Of a stretch of 64,000 nt of DNA, positions 1-9,713 are shown one piece after another; within the stretch, counting starts at the first letter, position 1, and each line of letters starts with the position of its first letter. Under the pieces are notes generated by a model. It saw only the letters and a list, made by a program, of their open reading frames with translations, was not told where the DNA came from and ran no database searches. The position numbers and the translations under genes are program-made. Where the stretch lies: positions 1 to 64,000 of the forward strand of contig JAGTJM010000042.1 of assembly GCA_020747015.1 (NCBI GenBank), written 5' to 3'. The DNA is from Pyrenochaeta sp. MPI-SDFR-AT-0127. Its lineage: Eukaryota; Ascomycota; Dothideomycetes; Pleosporales; Cucurbitariaceae.

Positions 1-466
1 GGGGCGTGTCGCGCGGCATGGGAATGTCTCGTACATTTGCATCCGTATCACTGCTATCCTCTTCTTTTCGCTGCCCGTCTCGTGTCCGCTTGCCTAATAC
101 CCCGCCCCTCCCGCCTCTGCCACCTCTGAAATCTCCTCTTCCGCCCCTCTCCCCTCTATTTTCATCGTCAAACCTTCTTTCCGGCTTAAACACCGGTGCT
201 TTGTCACCAAGTGCTGCCCTCGCCTTGTTCACCGCCGCCAGATCCTTCTCCAGCTCTTGAAGCCGTTGTCGCTCATGTGGTCTTATGCTTCCATTCTGAT
301 CTAGTTCCTTAAGGCTGTCGATGTCGCGCTGTATGCGATTGGGATTTCGACGTGCGAGCTTCTCGTTGCGCTGGGTTTGGAGGGTTGCTTTTTGTTTGCG
401 GATCTGCTTGGCCTTTTCGGCCTTTTTGGCCTCTTGGACGGGGTTGTAGTTCTTCTCTTTGGGCAT
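1..466 (-). CDS. WBP11-like splicing protein, N-terminal part (cut by window edge)
   Basis: The reading frame is open from an ATG at 466 down to the window edge, giving 155 codons without a stop; the C-terminus lies outside. The N-terminus (MPKEKNYNPVQEAKKAEKAK) is lysine/glutamate-rich and helical and resembles the Wbp11 domain (WW-domain binding protein 11, a pre-mRNA splicing factor that binds proline-rich partners). It is followed by an IQRDIDSLKELDQ helix and, at about residues 110-125, an RGG-rich tract typical of RNA-binding proteins. Likely nuclear. It is divergent from the gene starting at 698, with a 231 bp shared promoter. The family call rests on the N-terminal pattern only. Confidence 0.75.
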   Translation of the reverse strand, partial: MPKEKNYNPVQEAKKAEKAKQIRKQKATLQTQRNEKLARRNPNRIQRDIDSLKELDQNGSIRPHERQRLQELEKDLAAVNKARAALGDKAPVFKPERRFDDENRGERGGRGDFRGGRGGRGGVLGKRTRDGQRKEEDSSDTDANVRDIPMPRDTP

Positions 467-697
467 GGTGGGGTGCGCGATTGACCTCTGCTGAACTTGC
501 AAGGTTGTAGTGATAAAATGGCAGTTGGTCTTGCGGAGATGGGAATCTGAGAACTGACGTAGGCCTGTGCTGAAGCTTTTGACGCGCCTGCAACTTTCGC
601 GCGGCACACCAACAGAGCATCTACTCAAGTTCGACTCAAGCAGAGTCACTCATCCGAGCTAATCTCTAATTCCAGACAAACATTGACGGCTTGCGCA

Positions 698-1867
698 ATG
701 TTCGTTCCACGAGCTCTACGGCTCAAGGGCGTTCGCGAACTTCCGCGATTGAAGGCTGCAAAAGCTCCTACTGAGCCGCCAGCAGATCCAATGGACACTA
801 GCAATGAAGACGCACTCGTCGAAGCTATGGAGAAGACTAGTACCACGTCTCCTGGCCCTCAGTCTGAATATATTGACCCTAAAGCCGTGAAGCGTGGGCC
901 AAGATTCACGACCAAGCCTGTCACTTCTGAATATGTTGCTCAGCTTGCCGCTGGTATCGAACTGATCTTTACCGACTATGCGCTCCAGGAGCAGACACGA
1001 GCGAAATGGCTTCAAGATCACTATCGGACAGTTGACGGGAAGGAGGGATGTATATGAGCCTGACCCAACGCTCTAAGAGTGATTGCTGACCACCATTCAG
1101 TCATTCATCTTACAGCTATACTCGAGCATCCAAACATTTCTTCTATGAAGCCTGAAGCCTCCCAAGTCCTCCTCCAGCAAGCTGTCCAGGATCATCCCTC
1201 TAGAATCCTCGAATGCTCAGAGAAAGGATACCATGTCCGCCGCAAGCCCTCTTCATACCCTCCGCCATTCCTCCCCAATGATTCATTCGATGTAGTCGAT
1301 GATGATGGCCTCACCTTCTGGGACCAGCGTACCATTTACGTCGAGCCTCATCTGCGCAGTCTATGCCAAACTCCGGCGAAAGTAGCATACTGGCTAGCAG
1401 AACATGGGCAATTAAGACCAAAATGGCTGCCAATACAGGCAATCTATATGCTTTGGAACAGCTGTGCGTTTGTGGTACTGAGCGGAAGTGTTATGCATGA
1501 AGATACCTGGCAGAAATGGAGAGCAACTAATCGTCCAGAAGATTGGAAGATCATGACCAAGGTTGAACATACAAAACGAACTGCAGAATATGTGGCGTTG
1601 CTTGAAAAGCAGAACCCAAAAGGAATGCGCAAGGCTAAAGTCAGCGACAGCGAGCTTCCAGCGATTGCGCGACCTGCAGCTCTACCTATGGACATGATAA
1701 TTGTCCCAGAGTACTCTGAACAACCTCGAGACAAGAGGAAACGTAGAAAGCGAAAAGCCAACAAGTCCAGCCATTCTGCTGATGATGCCAAAGCAAATGC
1801 AGAGACCAACACAGCGGAAGGCATAAAATATGATGAGAATGAGCCAAGCAGAAAGCGTCGAGGCTGA
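698..1867 (+). CDS. La-motif (HTH La-type) protein with basic C-terminus
   Basis: Two exons, 698-1049 and 1101-1867 (intron GTATAT...TTCAG, branch site near 1084), encode 372 aa. Residues about 85-175 (IELIFTDYALQEQ ... GFIHLTAILEH ... ILECSEKGYHVRRKP) line up by eye with the winged-helix La motif of La/LARP proteins, in which aromatic residues bind 3'-terminal RNA; I see no clear RRM after it. The acceptor at 1100 is preferred over 1115 because it keeps the GFIHL stretch that matches the La fold. The C-terminus carries two basic clusters (KRKRRKRK and RKRR) that could be nuclear localisation signals. The ATG at 698 is the first in frame. A fungal-specific La-related protein is the best description; the exact role is unknown. 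Confidence 0.65.
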
Positions 1868-2361
1868 GATGTTCATTGATTTCCAAACAATGAAATTCCT
1901 AGTATCGTCCTCGCAGGCGTGGCGTGAAATTGACTTGCCACCTTGTGCATAGACAGCGATAATGCAAAGGGCCTCATCGCGCTACTTACAGCACCTCGAG
2001 TTCACTACCGGTATTGATTCGAGTTACTGTGGCGTGCTTAAAATGTACTTTGGTTGAAGTCCCATGCTTACCCCGCTTACTCGCCAGGACTGAGTTCCAG
2101 GAATTACCGAAAGCCACCGACAACATCAGTGTCACCTCAAGGGCCAGATCATGTGGGCCGAGGAACCTAGATGTCACAAGAGGGGATTACCGCGGCGCCA
2201 GTTACAGTTTTATTATATATGGATTTGATTTGTGTCACGATAATTGAACGGAGTTGCTGACTATCTATCTGACGTCCGGCTTTCGCTTGTACCGTGCTAC
2301 CTTTCACAATCCCGGTCCGACCACGCCTCTAGTATTACGATCGTTATACTAAGAAGAAAAG
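1868..2361. other. Intergenic, promoter of acyl-CoA ligase
   Basis: About 490 bp without a supportable gene. It holds the 3' flank of the La-motif gene and the promoter of the ligase gene that starts at 2362. Short frames here lack family matches and codon structure. Confidence 0.6.
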
Positions 2362-4242
2362 ATGACGACCATAGTTGAAAAGACGCCTGCTGGCACTGTT
2401 TACCGTGCTGCAAAGACATATCCTGTCCCAGATGTTGACGTTTTGACACTGCTTTTTGGTAAGTGCGTACTGCAAAAGTTGCTGTAGTTCACCATGTACC
2501 TTGACATCGACACAAGTACCCTCGTGACAGCGCGGCAAAGTCACTCTCTTCTTATTATACTGACTCTTGACAGATACAGAACACAGCTTGGCAAAGCCAG
2601 ACACGCCTATTCATATATCAGCAGTCGATCCAAGTCTTGTTCTGACTACCTCCAGAGCACGCGAACTTACTCAAGCAACCTCAGCAGCTCTTCGTAAGCA
2701 CTTTGGCATCGGCGCCCAAGGAGCAGGAAAAGATATTTGTTCTGTTATCTCAACAGGCCACTACCTCCTTCCAGTCCTTTCTTACGGCATCATTGGTGCT
2801 GGTGGGGTCTTTTCTGCTGCATCTGCCGCAAGCACAGCCAGTGAACTTAGTAAGCAAATACAAGGTGCTCAATCAAAGATATTAGTCACCGTTGAGGCGA
2901 CAAAAGAGACTGCTGTTAAAGCAGCTGAAGAGGCTGGTTGGGGGGCGAATGGCGGCGGAAGAGTACTATTGATGAGCGAGGGCAAAGAGTGGGCGTTGAA
3001 GATTGTTCAAAACAATGGAAGTTTGGGTCAGAACTTGATTGATCAACAGGACAGGCTACAATGGCCAAAGATCACAGATCCGAAAGAGTTAGAAAACAGC
3101 CTGGTGATCCTCATCTACAGCTCCGGAACGACTGGTTTACCAAAAGGTACGCCTGAGTGCCTTCAGTATGTTATAGTCAAAAGATTTTGTGCTCACAATT
3201 TACAGGTGTCAAACTCTCTCACCGCAATCTTGTAGCAGAAGCAGTCATTCCTGGTGACATGTTCAAAGCCTGGATTGCTGAGTCACGACCACAATTCGAG
3301 TATCGAACTATTGCGCATCTCCCAACTGCTCATATTGCTGGAATTCAAGGCTACTTGATCAATCCTTTCTACATGGGCGGTCCCGTTTACTGGTTACCAC
3401 GTTTCGATTTTGCCCAGTTCCTCGAATACAACGCCAAATATAGGATCACATTCTTTTTTACAGTACCACCTATCTACCTTCTCATCGCTAAATCTCCTGC
3501 GGTAACTGACCAATTCAAGACACTTGAGGTAGCAATCTCAGGTGCTGCACCGCTTGGCAAGGAATTGCAGCATGCTGCTAGCCAGAAGTTGGGAGGGCCA
3601 GAGTGCTTCATCAGTCAAACATGGGGTCTCTCGGAAACAACGGGCAGTGCCACGGTGATGCCAGTGGGCATGAACGATGACACGGGCTCTGTGTCTCCGT
3701 TGATTCCAAACATGCTAGCCCGCCTCGTTGATGATGACGGGAAGGACGTCGAGCCTGGCAAACCAGGTGAAGTGCTCGTAAAGGGGCCCGTGGTGTGCAA
3801 AGGGTATTACAAGAACGAGGCTGCGGATCGCGAGTCCTTTACCGGAGACTGGTTCCACACAGGTGACATTGCAGAGTTTCGCAATGGCCTGTTCTACATT
3901 GTCGACCGAAAAAAAGAACTCATCAAATACAAGGGTCTCCAGGTCGCGCCGGCAGAACTTGAAGCTTTACTCCTCAGCCATGAAGATATTCTAGACGCGG
4001 CAGTCATTGGTGTGGATACCGATGACGGGACGAACGAGGTGCCACGAGCCTATGTTGTCGCGGATGCAAAGAAGATCACTGGGCAGCAAATCATTGATTT
4101 TGTCAAGAAGAATGTTGCCAGTCACAAACAATTAAGAGGTGGTGTAGTTTATCTGGATGCAATTCCCAAGTCCCCGGCTGGGAAAATCTTGAGGAAAGAC
4201 TTACGGGCACTAGCAAAAAGGGAACAGGGTGCGAAGTTGTGA
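2362..4242 (+). CDS. Peroxisomal 4-coumarate:CoA ligase-like acyl-CoA synthetase
   Basis: Three exons (2362-2458, 2574-3146, 3206-4242) encode 568 aa, the usual 4CL length. This ANL-family enzyme activates a carboxylic acid with ATP and transfers it to CoA. Visible motifs: P-loop IYSSGTTGLPKG at about 213-224; QTWGLSETTG (A5-type); GDWFHTGD; the hinge VDRKKELIKYKG; and the C-terminal KSPAGKILRKDLR with the catalytic lysine. The protein ends in AKL, a PTS1 signal, so it probably acts in peroxisomes. The acid substrate (phenylpropanoid, fatty or other aryl acid) cannot be read from the sequence. Phase-1 introns join cleanly at LTLLF|D and PKG|V, which supports the model. It stands alone, with no polyketide or peptide synthetase nearby. 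Confidence 0.9.
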
Positions 4243-4988
4243 TTGTGGGGCTATGACTGCAGATATGTACATTAGACTTCACGGAATATGGTCTGAAAGT
4301 AAAGCCAGAATCACTTCAGCCCCTTATTCAGGAGTCGAAAGATGAGGTGACGAAACAATATGAAATGCTCAATGCATCTATCAATGCATCTAACCAAGTA
4401 AATTTCGTCAATCCTTTTACCAGAACACTACTTGAATGCTCGATTTACGAATGATTGCAGAATCCACGCGTTCACTGACAAAGCTCGCAATCTTATCTCC
4501 GAAACATATTTCGCCGCCATTAATGCATAAAGTTTTTTTGCATCGATGCCCTAGTCAGTAATCACCCGAAATACCACATTGAGGTACCTACCCGACGCTT
4601 GGTGGGGAGGCGGAGAAAGGCCCGAAAGCCGTAAGAGCATCACGGCTCAAGGAGGCGTAGTCAACGGGCCAGTCCTTGCGGAGCCTCGAACTAGTATCTG
4701 GCCCCGCACGCTACACCTCAGCAGTCCAGTTGTCCGATAGCAGACAGGTCACGGCATTTCAGCAAAAATGCCATAGATTTTACTAGTTTTGCAGGGAAGG
4801 ATTAAAAATGGAATACGCTTGCGAACCCGGGTGGCGGTAGATTGCCATGTTGGCTCTTGGAGTTGAATTTTTATAAGAAAGGCCGCGAAGTAGTTTCAAT
4901 TGAGGATTCAGTACTCTACAGCACCTTTTCTATATCTGTCTACAAAATTCTAAGCAGGAAGCTTCAGTATTACCCATCAACCGTCAAT
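4243..4988. other. Intergenic, promoter of GlcG-like gene
   Basis: No gene seen. Contains a 12 bp tandem duplication (TCAATGCATCTA twice, about 4370-4393) and one CGG-N8-CCG palindrome at 4611-4624, one of two that I saw outside the proline cluster. Confidence 0.6.
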
Positions 4989-5495
4989 ATGAAGTTCTCA
5001 CTATCCTTCCTCGCACTCCTCCCACTTGCAGTCTTCGCACAAAATAATACAAGCAATGCACCTATCCAACGCTCCATCATCTCCTCGACACAAGCGCAAA
5101 CAGTCATTCAAGCTGCCGTCGAAAATGCCACAGCCATCAATGTGCCGCAGAACATCGCCATAGTCGACCCTTCAGGCCTGCTCGTCGCTTTCCTCCGCAT
5201 GGACAACGCATACCCAGGTTCGATCGACGTCTCCACAAAGAAGGCACGAACAGCTGTACTTTTTAATGGAATACCTTCTGGAGGCCTCTACGATGCTGTA
5301 CAACCGGGAGCCCCATTGTACGGAATTGAGAACACAAATGGCGGCTTGATCGTCTTCGGGGGTGGGTTTCCGATTTATTGGGACGGGCAGTTGATTGGTG
5401 GCGTAGGTGTGAGTGGTGGATCCGTGGAGCAAGACGTCCAAGTAGCGACGGCAGGTGTATTAGGATTAGGTGCGACTACAAGTGCACCATCGTGA
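4989..5495 (+). CDS. Secreted GlcG/HbpS-like heme-degrading-family protein
   Basis: Single exon, 168 aa. It starts with a signal peptide (MKFSLSFLALLPLAVFA, cleavage near AQ). The rest matches the GlcG/HbpS fold (DUF336): an N-terminal helix with AQTVIQAAVENA, the strand NIAIVDPSGLLVAFLRMD, the helix with KKARTAVLFN, and the glycine-rich end GGLIVFGGGFPI ... GGVGVSGGSVEQD. Bacterial relatives bind heme or cobalamin-like cofactors; the fungal secreted forms have no assigned function. An in-frame ORF reaches further upstream, but the ATG at 4989 is chosen because the signal peptide starts there. Confidence 0.85.
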   Translation: MKFSLSFLALLPLAVFAQNNTSNAPIQRSIISSTQAQTVIQAAVENATAINVPQNIAIVDPSGLLVAFLRMDNAYPGSIDVSTKKARTAVLFNGIPSGGLYDAVQPGAPLYGIENTNGGLIVFGGGFPIYWDGQLIGGVGVSGGSVEQDVQVATAGVLGLGATTSAPS

Positions 5496-5818
5496 GGATG
5501 GAGGGAGCATTTGGGGATTATGAGCTGGAGAGATATTTGAAGATTTGAATGCCTACCAGCATGAAACCTTCCCATTCATTGTATATAAATACTAGAAGAT
5601 CCACGACCAAATAATTCGTCTTAATAGATTTTGAAATTCTTCGCTTTCAGGCTACCTCTTAGTGGCCGGAATCTTTTCAAGGTGGTGACATGTGGACTGT
5701 AGATGGCGCGCGTTACATCATTCATGAGCGCCAGGAATATGACTGATCGAGAGAGGAGAAGAAGAGAATACCAGGTAGAATTATTTCATCGGTCCTGTAT
5801 GCAGCAGATAGACTTGGC
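5496..5818. other. Convergent intergenic spacer
   Basis: About 320 bp between the 3' ends of the GlcG-like gene and the DUF3632 gene. I see nothing else in it. Confidence 0.6.
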
Positions 5819-6718
5819 TCAATGAATAAGCTCAAATGTCTCTGCACGCTCCATACCCAGAACAGCATCTTTTGCAACGTTTCTTGTCTTCTCCCTCACA
5901 TCCTCCAAGCCACCAATCTCGAAAAACCGCTGTTTCCAAAATGCCCACCTTTCACGGCTAAACTCAGCCTTTCCCTTCCACAGCGCTCCTCCCTTTGCTG
6001 GATTGCCCTGTTTCGGATCTGTAGGCGTGAGATCTTCTTTTCTGTTGTATAACTCCTGTCCCGTGGCGATGACCCATGCTGAAGCAGCCGGCACGTAAGC
6101 ATCCAACTTCTGCGCTACAGTAGCATCCTTGCCGTCCTCTTGGGGAACTTCGAGTGCCTCGCGCATGGACCATATGGCGAAGATGGATAAGTCTGACAAT
6201 CCTTGAGCTGTGACAAGTGCAAAAAAATGGTTCACGCTGGCCCAAGCCTCGACCTCGATGTCGAAGAAACCGTTCTTGGTTACTTCAGGTTGGTCATTGT
6301 ACGCTTCACGGCACGCCATTGAGAAATCCGTCAAAGAGTTGTAGAGATAGTTGTACTTCTCGTTTCCAGATACCTTATGGTTCTTGAATGCAGCGACTAG
6401 TTCGATGACTGAATTGTGCTTGTGTGCATCGCGGTATGAGATTCGTCTTGCTGAGTGGATGACGCTGTACCAGAGGTCCATGAAGTCTACATCGTCCAAT
6501 TTGCTCGCGGAAATCTTCTCGTCGATAGGACCAAATAGTCTTGACGATACTTCATCAAGATGGATCTTTTCTTCTAGATAGTCCTGCAAAACGGGATAGA
6601 AGGCGCTCTCATCTTGTGGGCGAAACCAGCCTCTAATTTTTGCTAATTGGTCGACCTTAGTGCCATGATCTTGCGAGCCTGAGATGACTTCTTCGATCTT
6701 TCGATTTTGTTCCTCCAT
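5819..6718 (-). CDS. DUF3632-family protein
   Basis: Single-exon frame, 299 aa from the ATG at 6718 (MEEQNRKIEEVISG); an in-frame ATG at 6742 would add 8 residues. The layout fits the fungal DUF3632 family: an acidic start, the DFMDLWYSVIHSARRISY block near residue 80, a central WASVNHFFALVTAQG segment and a C-terminal RWAFWKQRFFEI block. Members are common in ascomycete genomes and have no known function. No signal peptide or membrane span is seen. A short upstream exon (MSRTE, near 6770) cannot be excluded but lacks a clean intron. Confidence 0.75.
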   Translation of the reverse strand: MEEQNRKIEEVISGSQDHGTKVDQLAKIRGWFRPQDESAFYPVLQDYLEEKIHLDEVSSRLFGPIDEKISASKLDDVDFMDLWYSVIHSARRISYRDAHKHNSVIELVAAFKNHKVSGNEKYNYLYNSLTDFSMACREAYNDQPEVTKNGFFDIEVEAWASVNHFFALVTAQGLSDLSIFAIWSMREALEVPQEDGKDATVAQKLDAYVPAASAWVIATGQELYNRKEDLTPTDPKQGNPAKGGALWKGKAEFSRERWAFWKQRFFEIGGLEDVREKTRNVAKDAVLGMERAETFELIH

Positions 6719-8327
6719 TACATTAATTACGAACACATGCACTGAAGGGATTCCTTACCTCAGTACGAGACATAGTGTTTGTGTGTGACTGAAGTAATTG
6801 TGACGCGTTGTGAGTAAAAGCCCGAACAGAAATCTGTTCGTGAGAATCGGTGATATCATCGGCCGTGATAGGGCGGCCGACCCCGCCTCCACGTGTGCGC
6901 GGAACAAAGCCAATTCGAGCAACTGTGCAAAATACCTTCCTGTTACACAATCTTGTCCGATGAGTGCTTCCAAACCTCAACAGGGAGGGCATTTTGAGAA
7001 GCCGAAGAACTGGATCGCCCAATTCTTATCTCTTCAGCTGACGTCATCATCTGAGTTAAGCTGCTCCAGGTTTCTCCGTGAACGGGGTGGGCGCCAGATC
7101 ATCTAAAGATACACAATCGCAAGTTCGAAGTGACTTAGATGCTTGATCCCGGCCAACAAAGTAGCTGTAAGAATGCAGTATGGTAAACAGGAATACTATC
7201 AATTTTTCCCATTTTGATAGTTCTGACTTGGATTCATCGTCATAAGTAACGCGATCGTTGTGCAAGCAGGTCAATCATTTGTATCGACATGCCATCAAGA
7301 AGAACTTTAAAATTTCCACGGCGGTTCCAGAAGCTACCTCACACTAATTCTCTTGAACCTTGTTGCTCTCTAGGTAGGCAGTCTTTCACCCTTGCTTACA
7401 CATCTGTAGCGCTCCATCCTCTACACATACTCAAGCTAGGCACATCATTTGTGTTGCTGCAGGTTTGACTAGTAAATTGCATGGTTCACTTTCCTGTGGC
7501 CCGGGCGAGACGGCGAACTCAGCGTCTTCATGCCGCGTTCCTAAGGGATTAAGTCACCGGATATTATCATGTAAATACGCTTAACCCAAGCGAAGCTGCT
7601 GATCGTTCAGGGTGACAGATCTGGGGCTTCCAAGCGCCACTACGCCATTACCTAACTCGTCTTGGTCATAATAGGCTGAATATAGGCCTCAACGCACGTG
7701 AAAAAGCAAATACAACAACGAGCTCTACCTGTCGCTTTCTTTCCGTAGCACCGCGCTAGTTTTTGAGGGGGTTTTAATTTACCTGTTGGAGATGTTGAGA
7801 TGGGGATCCCAGGAGGCTGCTCACGTGTATGTGTTTCATGAAAGACCAGGTGAAACTCAATGCTCATCCTGGAAACGCACACGATGTTGAGGCTAATTCT
7901 CGTGTTACACAAAGCCCTAAGCCGTTGGAATTCTTGCTACAGCCCTCCCTGTCGCCCTGTCGGGAACACTGAGTCGTCTTTCAATCTTTTTTTGTGCCAT
8001 TTTGTTCAAACCTTATCGAGTTGCTAAAATGACTTTATTGCGAGCGGTTGATATTCAACTAAAAGAGTTTGGTGACGCAAATCGAGTTGTACACATATGT
8101 AGCGATCTTCAACGGTCGCAGGCGGCTACAACTACAGTGCGAAGGCACTTCTGTCGTATAAGTGCGTAGGATACCTTAAAATAGTTATACAATCTATAGC
8201 GGAACCTAGATGAGGATATGATTATTACAATAGAGTGCAAATGCAAAGCACGTTTCCAAGAAGGCCACACAATGTATTGCCTCTGATACATTCGGATTAA
8301 AATAGCACTAATGTGGTACCACTCTCA
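6719..8327. other. Gene-free stretch
   Basis: About 1.6 kb between the start of the DUF3632 gene and the 3' end of the receptor gene. Short frames (60-100 aa) are present on both strands, but none has a recognisable domain, signal peptide or intron structure. Confidence 0.5.
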
Positions 8328-9713
8328 TTATCTTCTAGGCTTGCTGGTGTGTTCAGCCTCCTGACTACTGACCTCGTCCAACGACTCTCCGCGTACGGAG
8401 AATGGATTCTTTATCGCTTCATTCGACCGTAGCTCGGTCGTGCTTTGAAACTCCACCTCCTTCTGTATATAGATCCCTGTTTCATCGATCTCTTTATTCG
8501 TCCTCCTCGACTGAATAGTCCCGAGTCGGTGAGTCATAGTGGTCTCGCCCGCCGTCGATCCGAGCAGACGTGGCGCAAACTTCTTGATCAGAGGGCGTAA
8601 AGTTGGAAGACAAGCGCAGAGGATACCAATGTTGAGTTCGATCGCACTCCAGTAAGCTGTCGATGAGCTGGTCCATAACGGATCTCGAGAATTGTTAAAT
8701 CTGTGAAGGTTTTCGAGTCGGATGATGGAAATAGCGCACGCACTAAAGATTGTCAGCATCATGATACGTTGTGTGCTAATGGTCTAGGAACGCACAAGAA
8801 ACCAAGACAGAAGACGGCCAAGAGGTGCACCTTTCGTCTCAACGGCATTTGAAGTTTTATGACGGGCCAAATGGGGATAGCGAATATGAGAAAATCTGTG
8901 ATCATGTTTACCACAGCATTCATGTTGAAGACTCTAATAAATGAATCAGTAGGAAGTTCAAGTCCACTAAATGGTACAAGGCAGACTTACGCAAATGTAG
9001 GAATACATCGGCCATGCCATTTTGGTATGATTATCTCCAGGGGTACGCATGAAAATGCCGTGATGAATCTGTAATCTTCGTTACATAGGACAGGGGCAAA
9101 ATTACTATACAGACTTACTGTTGTACGACTCCCCAAATGGCAAGAATCCCCATTCCATATGCGCAACCTTTCCGGATGACAGCGCTTGGGAACAGACGCC
9201 GATATTGTATGAGGAATGATATCTTTGTGATAAGCTGTGCAGCATTATACACTAGCAAGTTCGAGTACATGCCCTAAGAAATTAGCCACGCAAGAGAGCT
9301 GAATAGGGTGGCTATGCAGTACCTTGGCCCCCGAAAGAAACTGATCTCGCGATACAAACTCAGTGTGTGTGCCCAATCCACCTAGCGCTACCTGAAGAAT
9401 GGTGGTAATTGTTACTCCGAAACTCAATATCTGAGCCACAAGAATAGCGATATCATCTGGACCGAATGTACGTAGTATCATTTGTCTGGACATGGTCAGT
9501 TATCGATGACTTTAGAGGTACAGAAACGACGTACCGTGTGTAAAGCCGGAGGACGACACTGGTGCAAGAGAGAATAACGAAGGATATTGATAGCCCATAA
9601 ATCGTTCCAGCCTGCCTGCATCAGACGCATGAAGGGGTAAAGACTTCGTTGACCCGTACCTGTGACTCTGCCTGTCGAGCAGGGGAGCCATATTGTGTGT
9701 TGGTGGTAGCCAT
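8328..9713 (-). CDS. Pth11-like rhodopsin-domain membrane protein (putative GPCR)
   Basis: Seven exons on the minus strand (9660-9713, 9535-9611, 9323-9485, 9119-9273, 8991-9068, 8796-8933, 8328-8742) join in frame to 359 aa. The spliced protein shows the signature of the fungal rhodopsin-like domain: RLYTRQMILRTFGPDD after the first span, a span ending in QYRRLFP, CVPLEIIIPKWHGRC (short of the usual YWD motif), NMITDFLIFAIPIWPVIKLQMPLRRK, ACAISIIRL, and AYWSAIELNIGILCACLPTLRPL. A hydrophilic tail of about 95 residues follows. Pth11-type proteins sense surface or nutrient cues at the plasma membrane; there is no N-terminal CFEM domain here. Only the last exon is visible as a long ORF, so an ORF-only annotation would miss this gene. 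Confidence 0.85.
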
